Assembly (NCBI RefSeq): GCF_001891165.1
Contig: NZ_LKKW01000009.1
Location: 1-42,244, forward strand
DNA length: 42,244 bases
Direction: 5' to 3'
DNA from: Streptobacillus ratti
Lineage (GTDB): Bacteria; Fusobacteriota; Fusobacteriia; Fusobacteriales; Leptotrichiaceae
Below the pieces are notes generated by a model. That model was given only the letters and a program-made list of their open reading frames with translations. It did not search any database and had not been told where the DNA came from. The position numbers and the translations under genes were made by a program. Of this stretch, positions 17,361-27,408 are shown one piece after another. Numbering within the stretch: position 1 is the first letter of the stretch; each line of letters starts with the position of its first letter.

Positions 17361-18377
17361 TTAAAATTGTTCTAAAAATCTAATATCATTTTCAAAGAAT
17401 GCTCTTAAATCATCTATACCATATTTAAGCATAGTAACTCTTTCCACTCCAAGTCCGAATGCAAATCCTTGATAAATTTCTCCGTCTATTCCTGCCGATT
17501 CAAGAACTTTAATATTTACCATACCTGATCCTAGTATTTCTAACCAACCTGTATTTTTACATAGTCTACACCCTTTTCCTCTACAAACACCGCATTCAAC
17601 ATCCATTTCTGCACTTGGTTCAGTAAAAGGGAAAAAGTGTGGTCTAAATCTTACATTTCTATCTGCTCCAAATATTCTTTGTACTATACTTTCAAGTGTA
17701 GCTTTAAAGTTAGAAAAACTAACATCTTTTCCTATCATTAGACCCTCTACTTGATGAAACATAGGTGTATGTGAAACATCATAATCTGGTCTATATACCT
17801 TACCTATAGAAATCATTTTAAAAGGTGGTTTATGTTCTTTCATATATCTAATTTGTACTGGAGATGTTTGAGTTCTTAAAATCACATCATCTGTGATATA
17901 GAACGTATCAGTTAATTCTCTTGATGGGTGTGTTTTAGGTATATTTAAAGCATCAAAATTTAAGTAAGTACTTTCAACTTCAGGCCCATCTACTATATCA
18001 AATCCCATCTCACTAACTATTTCTTTAATTTCAAATAAAGTTTTAGTTAAAGGATGTAAACTAGATTTTTCTAAAGATTTTCCCGGTAATGAAATATCTA
18101 ATGTTTCAGATTCTAGTTTAATTTTTTTAGCTTCTTCTCTTAATTTTAATAATTTTTCATCAAATTTATCTTGTAATTCAGTTTTAACTTCATTTGCAAG
18201 TGCACCAAATTCTTTTCTTTTTTCAGCTACAATATTTCCCATTTCTTTCATTATAGCTGTAAATTCCCCTTTTTTACCCAAATATCTTATTTTCATATCA
18301 TTAAAATCTTGTATAGAATCCAATTTTTCTATTTCTGATAACGCTCTATCCTTTATCAGCTTTAATTTATCTAACAT
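17361..18377 (-). CDS. pheS: Phenylalanine-tRNA ligase alpha subunit
   Basis: The 338-residue catalytic subunit of PheRS. An N-terminal coiled coil binds tRNA. The class II catalytic core shows motif 2 around FKMISIGKVYRPDYDVSHTPMFHQVEGL, and motif 3 is GFAFGLGVERVTMLKYGIDDLR. A Cys-rich CGVCRGKGCRLCKNTGW segment, common in bacterial PheS, is present. There is no T-box or Phe-rich leader ahead of it; the gene follows the membrane protein by 11 bases and so depends on upstream promoters of the gyrase unit. Confidence 0.97.
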   Translation of the reverse strand: MLDKLKLIKDRALSEIEKLDSIQDFNDMKIRYLGKKGEFTAIMKEMGNIVAEKRKEFGALANEVKTELQDKFDEKLLKLREEAKKIKLESETLDISLPGKSLEKSSLHPLTKTLFEIKEIVSEMGFDIVDGPEVESTYLNFDALNIPKTHPSRELTDTFYITDDVILRTQTSPVQIRYMKEHKPPFKMISIGKVYRPDYDVSHTPMFHQVEGLMIGKDVSFSNFKATLESIVQRIFGADRNVRFRPHFFPFTEPSAEMDVECGVCRGKGCRLCKNTGWLEILGSGMVNIKVLESAGIDGEIYQGFAFGLGVERVTMLKYGIDDLRAFFENDIRFLEQF

Positions 18378-18388
18378 TTTTCCTCCAA

Positions 18389-19717
18389 TTACTTAACCTT
18401 TTCTATTTTACTTTCTTTCAAGTTTTTCATTAATTGCTCTGTATCTTTTGTTAATTGTATCCCCTCTTTTAAATTTAACCCCTCTAATCCAACTATTTCT
18501 TTTTTATCTCTATAAATCACACCTAAGTATATTAATTTATATATCTCATCATTTTCTTCAAAATTAACTATATCACTAAAGCTTAACTCATCATATTTAA
18601 TTTTTTGAATTAAATAATATTCCACATTACCGTCTATAGCTTTCCCCTCATATATTCCAGTTAACTCATCATTAATACTATGTCTTGAGTATCTTTCATC
18701 ATATTTAAATAAATATTTAAATAGGCTTTTAACATCTATTTCATCTATAGATTTAACAATTTCAGGAACAGTTTTAATAGTTACTTTATCCTCTATTTTA
18801 CCAGTTTTAAGATTTAAAAATTCTTTGATTTCAGCATTAAAACTAACTTTAATATTTCTAGTTTCACCCTCTTTTAATTCTTCATCTCCTCTTTCAACCT
18901 CATAGTTTACTCCTTTTAAATAAAGGTTTCTAAAGTTAGGGTCAATATTCTTTTCATTAACTTTTCTCATATTAACACTACCAAAAAGATATATTTTATC
19001 ATTTTTATGTGTATAATTTTTAACCATATAATCAAATGGTTTAAATATCTTATTATCATATTTAATATATATATTCCATAATATTAACCCAGATATTAAT
19101 GTCATAAATAAGACAAATGTTGATATATTTAATTTTTTCCATATAACTTTATCTTCTTTACCTACTAATGTTCTTACATTTAAAATTATTGCAAGTACTG
19201 TAGATACAAATATTATTACTGTCAAAGTGTGTATTATATATTTAAAATCTAAAATATATTGTATTCTAGCCATTAAATAAAGTGCATAAGGTAATCCTTG
19301 CTCATATTGTTTTTCTGTTATACTTTTTAGTGCATAAAATAAATCTTTAGTAATGTATACATAATAAACAGAAGCTGTAATTACTACCCATATCATTATA
19401 GTTGATTCTTTAAGTAATTTATTAAATTGTTTTTTTACAATTCTAAAAATAACAAAACACGCAAAAGTGATTAATAAGAAAAGTAAAAATGTTCTATAAA
19501 TAGTTGCAAATACTTCTAAAGCTTTTAAATCTTCTGTCATAACAGATAATTTCTTAACTAAAGTTACAAAATCAGTTTGATTTGTAATTTTACCTTTTAG
19601 TTTATAGAAAATATCTCCAACTTTTGCCATTAATAATAATTTTATTAATAAACAAAAAGATAACAACCATAACATTACTGTTTCAAATATTTTACGTGGT
19701 TTTACTATATTATTCAT
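18389..19717 (-). CDS. Membrane protein of unknown function, five predicted helices
   Basis: A 442-residue protein that I cannot assign. Hydrophobic segments at about 13-31, 75-94, 106-122, 160-181 and 198-218 suggest five membrane helices. They are followed by a ~220-residue charged soluble domain with many Lys, Glu and beta-prone residues. No catalytic motif is visible. Its ATG overlaps the phosphoesterase stop by four bases (ATGA) and pheS follows after 11 bases, so it is embedded in a housekeeping unit and probably expressed constantly. Confidence 0.7.
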   Translation of the reverse strand: MNNIVKPRKIFETVMLWLLSFCLLIKLLLMAKVGDIFYKLKGKITNQTDFVTLVKKLSVMTEDLKALEVFATIYRTFLLFLLITFACFVIFRIVKKQFNKLLKESTIMIWVVITASVYYVYITKDLFYALKSITEKQYEQGLPYALYLMARIQYILDFKYIIHTLTVIIFVSTVLAIILNVRTLVGKEDKVIWKKLNISTFVLFMTLISGLILWNIYIKYDNKIFKPFDYMVKNYTHKNDKIYLFGSVNMRKVNEKNIDPNFRNLYLKGVNYEVERGDEELKEGETRNIKVSFNAEIKEFLNLKTGKIEDKVTIKTVPEIVKSIDEIDVKSLFKYLFKYDERYSRHSINDELTGIYEGKAIDGNVEYYLIQKIKYDELSFSDIVNFEENDEIYKLIYLGVIYRDKKEIVGLEGLNLKEGIQLTKDTEQLMKNLKESKIEKVK

Positions 19718-20166
19718 ATCATTTCTCCCTTAAACTCTAAAATGCCATTTTCTATTGTTGCATATTCATGATTGATTATAGCTCCTGGATTTATAAAAAC
19801 TATATCCCTATATTCACTTTTATGCTGTTTATGAGTATGCCCAAAAATCACGTAATTTGCATTTTTTTCCACCCCATATTTATATATACTATTCATATTT
19901 GATTTAACACCAAATAAATGTCCATGAGTAAGTATAACCTTACCCATAGACTCTATTTCTAACTCTAATGTTTCCTTAGTTTCATAATCATTATAATCAC
20001 AATTCCCTTTTACTATATGAAAAGGTATATCTACTGCATAAGACATCTCTATAGCATCTATGCTATGATCTCCAGCAAAAATTATTAATTCAGGATTTTC
20101 TTTTTTTATTACTTCATAAAAATATTTCAAATCTGTGTGTGAATCAGAGCATAGAAGTATTTTCAT
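19714..20166 (-). CDS. YfcE/MJ0936-type metallophosphoesterase
   Basis: A 150-residue calcineurin-like phosphoesterase. Metal ligands are seen in CSDSHTD, FAGDHS, KGNCDYND, LTHGHLFG and FGHTHKQ, the standard order for the small two-metal YfcE family, which hydrolyses phosphodiesters in vitro. The natural substrate is unknown. The start was placed at the ATG at 20166, since homologous proteins begin M-K-I-L-x-x-S-D-S-H and GGTGA lies 5 bases upstream; an upstream ATG in the same frame would overlap the previous gene. Four bases separate it from the preceding stop. Confidence 0.88.
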   Translation of the reverse strand: MKILLCSDSHTDLKYFYEVIKKENPELIIFAGDHSIDAIEMSYAVDIPFHIVKGNCDYNDYETKETLELEIESMGKVILTHGHLFGVKSNMNSIYKYGVEKNANYVIFGHTHKQHKSEYRDIVFINPGAIINHEYATIENGILEFKGEMI

Positions 20167-20170
20167 TCTA

Positions 20171-20935
20171 TCACCCCATATATATAGGTACTTCTGTTTT
20201 TTCAAATACTTTTAATCCAACTTGACCTGTTAATCTTTCAAATATTATTGAATACTTTAATACTCCCATTAAAATTAAATCATATTTAGGTACTTCTGAT
20301 AGGATTATAGAAACTTCATCTCCTGTTCTATCTATAATATTACATTTAGAACCAAATCTTTCAGTTAATCTATTTCTATCTTCAACATTTACTCTTAAAA
20401 CATCTATATCCTGTACACCAAATGTACTAAAATAGTCATATACTGTTCTATTTACCATAAATCCACCATCATTTAACATCAACACATTGTCAAATGAGTA
20501 TTCTCTATCTGTTATTGAAAGTATTAACATCGGTTTATAATGTTGTTTAAGTAAAGAATGTAAATTATCACTTATAGTTCCATTTTCTGTTCTACAAACT
20601 ACTAATAAATCATAAGCTTTTAATTCTTCCATAGCTACTTCTACTATTTCGCCATCTAATGAATATATTTTTCTAAAGTTACCCTTAGATATTTTTTCTT
20701 TATATTTCTCAAATACATCATCTTCAAGTTTTAAATAATCTTCTATCAATAGATTTGTATTAGCACTTACACCCATTCCTTGTATAGTTAGTGGGAAGAT
20801 ATCATATTTTCTGATATCTTTAATGTATACTACATCTTTTTCTATATGTGGATATTTTTCATCTAAAGATTTAGACAATTTTAAAAATTCATTAATTTCT
20901 GCCTCATTTGTAAGTAAAAACAAGAATCTTTTCAT
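20171..20935 (-). CDS. Universal stress protein (UspA-like)
   Basis: A 254-residue cytoplasmic protein built like a tandem UspA. Each half begins with a hydrophobic beta strand and ends with a YDLLVV or YDLILMG strand. The C-terminal GVLKYSIIFERLTGQVGLKVFEKTEVPIY matches the usual nucleotide-loop and last-strand region, though the glycine loop is weakly kept. The function is probably nucleotide-dependent stress signalling, but no partner is evident. I prefer the ATG at 20935 over the one at 20959 because AGGAG, overlapping the gyrA stop, precedes it. Confidence 0.7.
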   Translation of the reverse strand: MKRFLFLLTNEAEINEFLKLSKSLDEKYPHIEKDVVYIKDIRKYDIFPLTIQGMGVSANTNLLIEDYLKLEDDVFEKYKEKISKGNFRKIYSLDGEIVEVAMEELKAYDLLVVCRTENGTISDNLHSLLKQHYKPMLILSITDREYSFDNVLMLNDGGFMVNRTVYDYFSTFGVQDIDVLRVNVEDRNRLTERFGSKCNIIDRTGDEVSIILSEVPKYDLILMGVLKYSIIFERLTGQVGLKVFEKTEVPIYMG

Positions 20936-20948
20936 AATTATACCACTC

Positions 20949-23561
20949 CTATTCTTCAATTATTTCCTCTTCTTCAGAATTTTCAGCTGCAACTCTATCT
21001 GCTGAAACTAAATATTCTTTGTATTTAAGAGATTGTATTTTTACACCTTTACTATTTCTTCCTACTACTGGAAGATCTTTAATTTTAATACGTATTACTG
21101 TACCTGTAGTAGATATTGCAACAAGTTCCATATTTTCTGAATTTTCATCACTTGGATCTATTATAGTTGAATATACTACATAATGATTTTCACTTTCTTC
21201 TTTACTTCTTCTTTCAAGATTATAGTTTTTAACTCCTTTTCCACCTCTCTTGATAGTGTTGTATTCTGAAAGTAATGTTTTCTTACCTATACCAAGTGAA
21301 GTAACACTTAATACACTCATTTCCTCTACATTATTATCTGTATATATTACATCTGCTGATACAACTTCATCATTAGCATTTAACTTAATAGCTCTTACTC
21401 CTGCTGCAGTTCTTCCCATAGAACGTATATTTTCTTCTTTAAATCTTACTGCCATACCACCTTTAGTTGATATAAAGATTTCATCTTTTTCACTTCCAGA
21501 TGTTATTCCAACAAATTTAACTTCATCTTCATCATCTTTAAATGAAATAGCTATTTTACCGTTTCTATTTATCGTTTTAAATTCAGAAATCTTAGTCTTT
21601 TTAGCTATACCATTTCTTGTTATGAATATTAAATCTCTATTATCATTTTCTACTTCATCTACTGGTATTATAACTGAGATTTTTTCATTTTCATCAAGCT
21701 CTATAATATTTCCTATAAGTTTTCCTCTTGCTTGTTTACTTACCTCAGGTATTTCATAAACTTTAATAGAGTATACCTTACCTTTATCACTAAATACCAT
21801 TAAAGTATCTAGAGTTTTAGCTGTAAATAGGTCTTTTAGCACATCATCTTCAATAGTTGTAGTATTAGATACTCCTTTTCCACCTCTTTTTTGTGCCTTA
21901 TAACTATCAAGCGACATACGTTTAGCATATCCTCTCTTAGTTATAGTTACTATTACATCTTCGTTTTTAATTAAATCTTCTATATTAATCTCATATCTAT
22001 CATTTTCTATAGAAGTTCTTCTAGCATCTCCATATTTTTGTTTTATCTCTAATATTTCTTCCTTAATTATCGCATATTTTCTTTCATCTCTTGCAAGTAT
22101 ATCTTCAAGATCTGTAATAAATAGCATTAATTTATCATATTCTCCGTCTATTTCTTCTCTTGCAAGTCCTGTTAATCTATGTAATCTCATATCTAAAATA
22201 GCATCTGCTTGTATCTCAGTAAATGCAAATTTTTCTATTAATGATTCTTTAGCTAAGGCTCTTGTCTTACTTCCTCTAATAGTTGATATTATTTCATCTA
22301 TATGATCTAAAGCTTTTCTTAATCCCTCTAAAATATGAGCTCTATCTTTAGCCTTATTTAAATCAAATATTGTTTTTCTTGTAATAACATCATATCTATG
22401 TTCTAAATATTTTTCTAAAATTTCTTTTAGATTTAATATTTTAGGAGCATTATTAACAAGTGCAAGCATTATGATACCAAAAGTTGTTTGAAGATCTGTG
22501 AATTTAAGTAGCTTATTAAGTACTATTTCTGCCTCTTCTCCTTTTTTAATATCTATAACTATTCTTATACCCTCTAAGTTTGAAAGGTCTGCTAAATCAG
22601 ATATTCCAACTATTATTTTATCTTTAACAAGTTCACCTATTCTTTTAATTAAGTTTGCCTTATTAACCTGATATGGTAATTCTGTAATTACTATGCTCTG
22701 TCTACCTTTTTTATCAGTAATTATTTCTGTTTTAGCACTTACTCTTACCTTACCTCTACCTGTTTTGTAAGCTGAATATATACCCGATTTACCATATATT
22801 ATACCTCCTGTTGGAAAATCAGGACCTTTAATATGAGTAATTAATTCATCTATACTAATATCCCTATTATCTATTAAAGCAATTATACCATCTGATAATT
22901 CCCCTAAGTTATGAGGTGGAATATTAGTTGCCATTCCTACTGCTATACCCGTAGTACCATTTAAAAGTAAATTAGGTAATCTAGCTGGAAGTACTGTTGG
23001 TTCATCTAAACTTTCATCAAAGTTTTTTCTCCAATCTATAGTATCCTTGTTAATATCTGTCAACATTTCTTCAGCAATTTTAGACATTCTTGCCTCAGTA
23101 TATCTCATCGCAGCTGCACTATCTCCGTCTATAGAACCGAAGTTTCCATGTCCGTCTACCAACATATATCTAGTATTAAAATCTTGTGCCATTCTAACCA
23201 TAGAGTTATACACTGCACTATCTCCATGTGGGTGATACTTCCCTAGTACTTCTCCAACTAGTCTTGCAGACTTCTTATATGGACTATTATGACTCATTTT
23301 TAATTCATCCATAGCATAAAGTATTCTTCTATGTACAGGTTTTAAACCATCTCTTACATCTGGAAGTGCCCTTGATACTATAACACTCATAGAGTAATCT
23401 AAATATGATGCCTTAATTTCATCTTCTATATAAATTAATTCTTCATTAGACATTTCTGTTTTTCTCATAACTTCTTCTATAGCACTCTGACTATCTTGAT
23501 CTAATGTCGAATCTATATCTTCTTCTTTTATTTCATCTTCATTTTCAAATAAATCTGACAT
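20949..23561 (-). CDS. gyrA: DNA gyrase subunit A
   Basis: An 870-residue type II topoisomerase subunit that cuts and rejoins DNA. The catalytic Tyr154 lies in [10 protein letters not shown]. The C-terminal beta-pinwheel contains the GyrA box QKRGGKG, which separates it from ParC. An acidic N-terminal extension of about 32 residues precedes the usual start of the core, and the C-terminal tail is also acidic. In the quinolone-resistance region the sequence is HGDSAVYN: Ser115 equals E. coli Ser83, but Asn119 stands where E. coli has Asp87. It follows gyrB by 10 bases. Confidence 0.97.
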   Translation of the reverse strand: MSDLFENEDEIKEEDIDSTLDQDSQSAIEEVMRKTEMSNEELIYIEDEIKASYLDYSMSVIVSRALPDVRDGLKPVHRRILYAMDELKMSHNSPYKKSARLVGEVLGKYHPHGDSAVYNSMVRMAQDFNTRYMLVDGHGNFGSIDGDSAAAMRYTEARMSKIAEEMLTDINKDTIDWRKNFDESLDEPTVLPARLPNLLLNGTTGIAVGMATNIPPHNLGELSDGIIALIDNRDISIDELITHIKGPDFPTGGIIYGKSGIYSAYKTGRGKVRVSAKTEIITDKKGRQSIVITELPYQVNKANLIKRIGELVKDKIIVGISDLADLSNLEGIRIVIDIKKGEEAEIVLNKLLKFTDLQTTFGIIMLALVNNAPKILNLKEILEKYLEHRYDVITRKTIFDLNKAKDRAHILEGLRKALDHIDEIISTIRGSKTRALAKESLIEKFAFTEIQADAILDMRLHRLTGLAREEIDGEYDKLMLFITDLEDILARDERKYAIIKEEILEIKQKYGDARRTSIENDRYEINIEDLIKNEDVIVTITKRGYAKRMSLDSYKAQKRGGKGVSNTTTIEDDVLKDLFTAKTLDTLMVFSDKGKVYSIKVYEIPEVSKQARGKLIGNIIELDENEKISVIIPVDEVENDNRDLIFITRNGIAKKTKISEFKTINRNGKIAISFKDDEDEVKFVGITSGSEKDEIFISTKGGMAVRFKEENIRSMGRTAAGVRAIKLNANDEVVSADVIYTDNNVEEMSVLSVTSLGIGKKTLLSEYNTIKRGGKGVKNYNLERRSKEESENHYVVYSTIIDPSDENSENMELVAISTTGTVIRIKIKDLPVVGRNSKGVKIQSLKYKEYLVSADRVAAENSEEEEIIEE

Positions 23562-23571
23562 AACAACCTCC

Positions 23572-25554
23572 CTATATATCTAAGTTTCTTACATAATTTG
23601 CATGTTCTTCAATAAACTCTCTTCTAGGTTCTACTTTATCTCCCATTAATATTGAGAACATTTTATCTGCATATTGTGCATCTTCTAGTGTAACTTTTAA
23701 TAAAGTTCTAACATCTGGATCCATCGTTGTTTCCTTTAATTGATCAGGATTCATCTCTCCAAGCCCTTTATATCTTTGCACGTTATATTTATTTTTTCCA
23801 CTATTATCTACACCTAATTTTTCATCAAGCACCCTAGTTATATTCTTTAATTGATCATCAGAATACGCATATTTAACTTGTTCTTTTTTACCACTCTTAG
23901 TTGTAACCTTATATAACGGTGGTTGAGCTATATATATGTGTCCATTATTAATTAATTCTCTTAAATATCTATAAAAGAATGTAAGCATAAGTGTTCTAAT
24001 ATGAGCTCCATCTACATCGGCATCTGTCATTATTATTATCTTATGATATCTTAATTTTTCTATATCAAATCTATCTCCAAACCCAGCACCAAAAGCTGTA
24101 ATCATAGCTTTTATTTCTGAATTTTCTAATATCTTATGTTCATTAGCCTTTTCAACATTAAGTATCTTACCACGTAATGGAAGTATTGCTTGATATTCTT
24201 TAAATCTACCTTGTTTTGCAGATCCTCCAGCTGAATCTCCCTCGACTATAAATATTTCTGATTCTTCTGGATTTTTTGATTGACAGTCTGCAAGTTTACC
24301 TGGAAGACCACCTAAACTAAATTCATTTTTCTTAGTTACAAGATCTCTTGCTCTTTTTGCAGCCTCTCTTGCTTGTTTAGATATAGCTATTTTATCTATA
24401 ATAGTTTTACAATCTTTAGGATGATCTTCTAAATACATTTTAAGTTTACTTCCAAATACACCTGAAACTATACTTGTTGCCTCAGATGAACCAAGTTTTG
24501 CCTTAGTTTGAGATTCAAACTGTGGTTCTGGGAATTTTAAACTTAATACATAAACTAGACCCTCTCTTACATCTTCTCCCTTAAATTCATTTTTACTACT
24601 AGCTTCTCTAGCTAAATCATTAATAGTTCTAGTTAAAGCTGTTCTAAGTCCAGAAACATGTGTACCACCATCTGATGTATTAATATTATTAACAAAAGAA
24701 TATTCTATTGTAGATTGTGAGTTCTTATATATCATAGCTATTTCTACTTCTGAATATTTATCAGGTATAGGATTACCCTCATCATCTACTTCTCCCTCTG
24801 TAAGCATTACTCTATCTTTCATATATATTACATCTTCAATGATTTTATCTTCTCCTACAAGTTCTGTAACAAAATCAACTATACCACCCTCAAAGTGAAA
24901 AATTTCTTCCTTAACTTTTTCTGGTTTTCTTGAATCTATTAATATTATCTTTATACCTTGATTTAAATAAGCAAGTTCTTTAAGTCTTCTTTGTAGAATA
25001 TCATAATCAAATTGTATAGTTTCAAAAATATCTGCATCTGGTTTAAATTTAATTGTAGTACCATGAGCTTTAGCTGGTGCTTTCCCTATTTCTAAAGCTT
25101 CTGTGATTGCATTACCCTTTGAAAATATTTGTCTAACAACTTTTCCATCTCTAGTAACTGTTGCTTCTAATTTTTCAGATAAGGCATTAACTACTGATAT
25201 TCCAACTCCATGAAGTCCTCCTGAAAATTGATAGTTTGAATTATCGAATTTTCCACCAGCATGAAGTACTGTCATTACCACTTCAAGTGTTGATTTACCT
25301 GATTTATGAATTTCTGTAGGAATTCCCCTACCATTATCTGCTATTTCTATTTCTGAATCTGGAAGCATTTTAACTGTAATAGTATCACACACTCCAGCAA
25401 GAGCCTCATCTATACTATTATCTACTATTTCCCATACTAAATGATGTAATCCTCTTGAAGAAGTTGTCCCTATATACATTCCTGGTCTAACCCTTACGGC
25501 ATCTAATCCCTCTAATACCGTAATGCTTTCTCCACCATAATTTTTTTCTGACAT
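23572..25554 (-). CDS. gyrB: DNA gyrase subunit B
   Basis: The 660-residue ATPase subunit of gyrase. The GHKL ATPase domain shows [24 protein letters not shown] and GGLHGVG. A transducer domain follows, then the TOPRIM domain with VEGDSAGG and [16 protein letters not shown], then the C-terminal tail with [14 protein letters not shown]. The [12 protein letters not shown] region is of ordinary type. GGAGG precedes the ATG by four bases. It is the first gene of the long unit that runs to thiN. Confidence 0.97.
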   Translation of the reverse strand: MSEKNYGGESITVLEGLDAVRVRPGMYIGTTSSRGLHHLVWEIVDNSIDEALAGVCDTITVKMLPDSEIEIADNGRGIPTEIHKSGKSTLEVVMTVLHAGGKFDNSNYQFSGGLHGVGISVVNALSEKLEATVTRDGKVVRQIFSKGNAITEALEIGKAPAKAHGTTIKFKPDADIFETIQFDYDILQRRLKELAYLNQGIKIILIDSRKPEKVKEEIFHFEGGIVDFVTELVGEDKIIEDVIYMKDRVMLTEGEVDDEGNPIPDKYSEVEIAMIYKNSQSTIEYSFVNNINTSDGGTHVSGLRTALTRTINDLAREASSKNEFKGEDVREGLVYVLSLKFPEPQFESQTKAKLGSSEATSIVSGVFGSKLKMYLEDHPKDCKTIIDKIAISKQAREAAKRARDLVTKKNEFSLGGLPGKLADCQSKNPEESEIFIVEGDSAGGSAKQGRFKEYQAILPLRGKILNVEKANEHKILENSEIKAMITAFGAGFGDRFDIEKLRYHKIIIMTDADVDGAHIRTLMLTFFYRYLRELINNGHIYIAQPPLYKVTTKSGKKEQVKYAYSDDQLKNITRVLDEKLGVDNSGKNKYNVQRYKGLGEMNPDQLKETTMDPDVRTLLKVTLEDAQYADKMFSILMGDKVEPRREFIEEHANYVRNLDI

Positions 25555-25588
25555 ATTTCCTCCACTTTAATATATTTTTATTACTTAA

Positions 25589-25597
25589 ATTATATCA
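25589..25597 (-). promoter_or_regulatory. Extended -10 promoter of the gyrB-thiN unit
   Basis: On the minus strand TGATATAAT is a perfect extended -10. It would start transcription near 25582, about 28 bases before the gyrB ATG. The -35 region is weak. Being ahead of gyrB, it is the only clear promoter I see for the eight-gene unit. Confidence 0.6.
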
Positions 25598-25671
25598 CAT
25601 TTTATTGATTTTTACTAGCTTTTTAATGAATTTATACCTTAAAAATTATCATATATTTTTAATACATTTTA

Positions 25672-25700
25672 TTGAATAAAAAATATTAAAATGTTAAAAT
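25672..25700 (+). promoter_or_regulatory. Promoter of the TTG-start membrane-anchored gene
   Basis: TTGAAT (25672-25677) and TAAAAT (25695-25700) are 17 bases apart, with TGT before the -10 box. It is divergent from the gyrB promoter; the two -10 boxes are about 100 bases apart. Confidence 0.5.
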
Positions 25701-25718
25701 AAATAAAGAGGTGATATT

Positions 25719-26267
25719 TTGAATAATAAACTAAGATTTTTTTTATCAATTATTATACTTGTGGGTACCATACTTTTATTCAATAAATATGTAATTACTA
25801 CACAAAGTAATATAATTGCTATTGAAGATGTAAATAAGAAAATATTTAAAAATATTTTACTTGATAATGTTATAGAAGATTTTAATAAAAAATTTGGACC
25901 AACTAAATATGATATAAGTAAATTTGTAAATAGAGAAATAGAGTCTAATATATATTTTTATTCACAACTTTTTGGATATAGTGAATCATATTTTATAATA
26001 CAATACAATGATTTTGGAGTAACTCAATTAGTTTTCAATTTTTCAAATGTTAAAAAAGAAAATTTAGAAGACCTTACAGAAATCATTTCTTTACTAATAC
26101 AAATTTCTGATGGTGATATTGAAGAAGTTGAAGCTAAGACAATTATAGTTAATATGTTTAAAGAATTTAATAAAAACAAGGATACAGTAACCCTTGTATA
26201 TGATAATAAGCTAATATATGAACTAAATATATTTAATAATAATAGCATAAAATTTAGTATAAGATAA
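25719..26267 (+). CDS. Membrane-anchored protein of unknown function, TTG start
   Basis: A 182-residue protein with one hydrophobic segment at about residues 7-25, acting as a signal anchor, and a ~150-residue soluble domain rich in Asn, Ile and Glu. No family is recognised. Start is TTG: AGAGGTGA lies just upstream and no ATG is suitably placed. It stands alone between divergent gyrB and a convergent rqcP, with its own promoter and terminator. The TTG start and lone position suggest modest expression. Confidence 0.65.
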   Translation: MNNKLRFFLSIIILVGTILLFNKYVITTQSNIIAIEDVNKKIFKNILLDNVIEDFNKKFGPTKYDISKFVNREIESNIYFYSQLFGYSESYFIIQYNDFGVTQLVFNFSNVKKENLEDLTEIISLLIQISDGDIEEVEAKTIIVNMFKEFNKNKDTVTLVYDNKLIYELNIFNNNSIKFSIR

Positions 26268-26270
26268 AAC

Positions 26271-26309
26271 AAAAAGGTGATTAGAATTAAAATCCTAAAT
26301 CACCTTTTT
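26271..26309. terminator. Bidirectional terminator between convergent genes
   Basis: AAAAAGGTGA pairs with TCACCTTTTT, extended by further imperfect A/T pairs across a short loop. Runs of T flank both arms, so it can end both the plus-strand gene and the minus-strand rqcP unit. Confidence 0.8.
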
Positions 26310-26383
26310 ATATTTTTGTATAAACTATAATTAATATAATCTCATCATAAATTTTACTCTAAATATTTAATTTATCATTACCT

Positions 26384-26638
26384 TTATCCCTTAATTTCCT
26401 CTATTTTAATATAGTTTTCTATATCTTCTTTTCTTAATGACTCAGGGGGTAATTTTAATACATCAACCACAAAGTTTCTATTATAGAACTTTATTTCTAT
26501 TTTATCTCCATCTTTGACAGAATAAAGAGCCTTTTTAACATCTCCATTAACAGATACATTCCCAGAATCACAAAGTTCATTTGCAATAGTTCTTCTTTTA
26601 ACTACTCTTGTAATTTTTAAGAATTTATCAAGCCTCAT
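26384..26638 (-). CDS. rqcP: S4-domain protein RqcP (YabO)
   Basis: An 84-residue RNA-binding protein made almost wholly of an S4 domain: MRLDKFLKITRVVKRRT, then SGNVSVNGDVKKALYSVKDGD. In Firmicutes RqcP works with RqcH in adding alanine tails to stalled nascent chains on the 50S subunit. Length and sequence order match B. subtilis YabO. Its ATG overlaps the stop of the preceding lipoprotein gene by one base (TAATG). RqcH is not in this window. Confidence 0.9.
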   Translation of the reverse strand: MRLDKFLKITRVVKRRTIANELCDSGNVSVNGDVKKALYSVKDGDKIEIKFYNRNFVVDVLKLPPESLRKEDIENYIKIEEIKG

Positions 26639-27279
26639 TATTTCACTCCTCTTTCTATACTATTCATTACTCTAGCAGCAGCAAGTATATATGAATTAAC
26701 ATTAGTCTTTTTAATATTGTCATAAGCTTTAGCTAAAAATTCTCTAGCTGAATATCTATAACCCTTACTTTCTAATTTTTGTATACTTTCTATTGTTTTT
26801 TTCTTAATTTGTTCTTCATTTTCAACAACTTGTTCAGCTATAAACTTAACTATTTGAAGATCTGTTTCATCAAAATTTATTACAGTTTCTTTAGTTTTAG
26901 AAGATACAACTTCTAATACTGGCTCTACTTCTTTTTTAGGTTCTTCATCTTTATTTTTCATATCTTTAACAAGATGATTTGATTTAATAATACCTGCCTT
27001 TATTTCTTTTTCAGTTTTTGCTGGAGTTATTACTTGAGTCTTTTTAACTTCTTGTTTTTTCTCTTCAACTTTAGTTTTAACCTCTTCTACAACTTCTTTT
27101 GTTTTAACTTCAGTTTTCTCATTTTCTTCTTTCTTTACTTCTTCTTTTTTGTCTTTAATTTCTACATATTTAATATGATCATTTTGTGTAATTAAATTTT
27201 TTTCTTTTAAATATTCATCTAATGATGTACATGAAATTACAGTAAATAATAAAAAAATATAGCTAAAATATTTTATCAT
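26638..27279 (-). CDS. Lys/Glu-rich lipoprotein of unknown function
   Basis: A 213-residue lipoprotein. The signal peptide ends in the lipobox VISC (Cys about 17). A low-complexity segment rich in Lys, Glu and Val, probably coiled or extended, spans residues about 40-130. The last ~70 residues look helical (YRYSAREFLAKAYDNIKK). I recognise no family. The ATG at 27279 is preferred because AGAGGTGA precedes it; a further ATG upstream in frame lacks a site and lies upstream of the -10 box. It is coupled to rqcP by a one-base overlap. Confidence 0.7.
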   Translation of the reverse strand: MIKYFSYIFLLFTVISCTSLDEYLKEKNLITQNDHIKYVEIKDKKEEVKKEENEKTEVKTKEVVEEVKTKVEEKKQEVKKTQVITPAKTEKEIKAGIIKSNHLVKDMKNKDEEPKKEVEPVLEVVSSKTKETVINFDETDLQIVKFIAEQVVENEEQIKKKTIESIQKLESKGYRYSAREFLAKAYDNIKKTNVNSYILAAARVMNSIERGVK

Positions 27280-27298
27280 TTTAATCACCTCTTGATAT

Positions 27299-27349
27299 AT
27301 TCTAACATATTTTAGTTTACTTTTCAAAGTGTATTATTCATGATATAAT
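27299..27349. promoter_or_regulatory. Divergent promoters with overlapping -35 boxes
   Basis: Minus strand: TTGAAA (27322-27327), 17 bases, TAGAAT (27299-27304) with TG one base upstream, reading into the lipoprotein-rqcP unit. Plus strand: TTTTCA (27321-27326), 17 bases, TATAAT (27344-27349) with an extended TGA, reading into the ylmH-like gene. The two -35 boxes share five bases, so RNA polymerase can occupy only one at a time. Confidence 0.6.
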
Positions 27350-27366
27350 TTAGTAATATATTGTAT

Positions 27367-27391
27367 AAGGAGAGAATTTATGGTAGTCTAA
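27367..27391 (+). other. Ribosome binding site with three-codon mini-ORF ahead of ylmH
   Basis: AAGGAG (27367-27372) is followed 7 bases later by ATG-GTA-GTC-TAA (27380-27391). This strong site is out of frame with the downstream gene, whose likely ATG at 27409 has no site of its own. Initiation here followed by re-initiation 17 bases later is possible. Confidence 0.4.
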
Positions 27392-27408
27392 TACCATTAA
27401 TAATAAAT

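Noticed and set aside
20949-25554. Topoisomerase IV (parE/parC) as an alternative for the two topoisomerase genes
   Set aside because: The GyrA box QKRGGKG in the C-terminal pinwheel and the GyrB-type length and order favour gyrase.
27361-27408. TTG at 27361 as the ylmH start
   Set aside because: It lies only about five bases from the predicted transcription start, has no ribosome binding site, and the extra residues do not resemble family N-termini.
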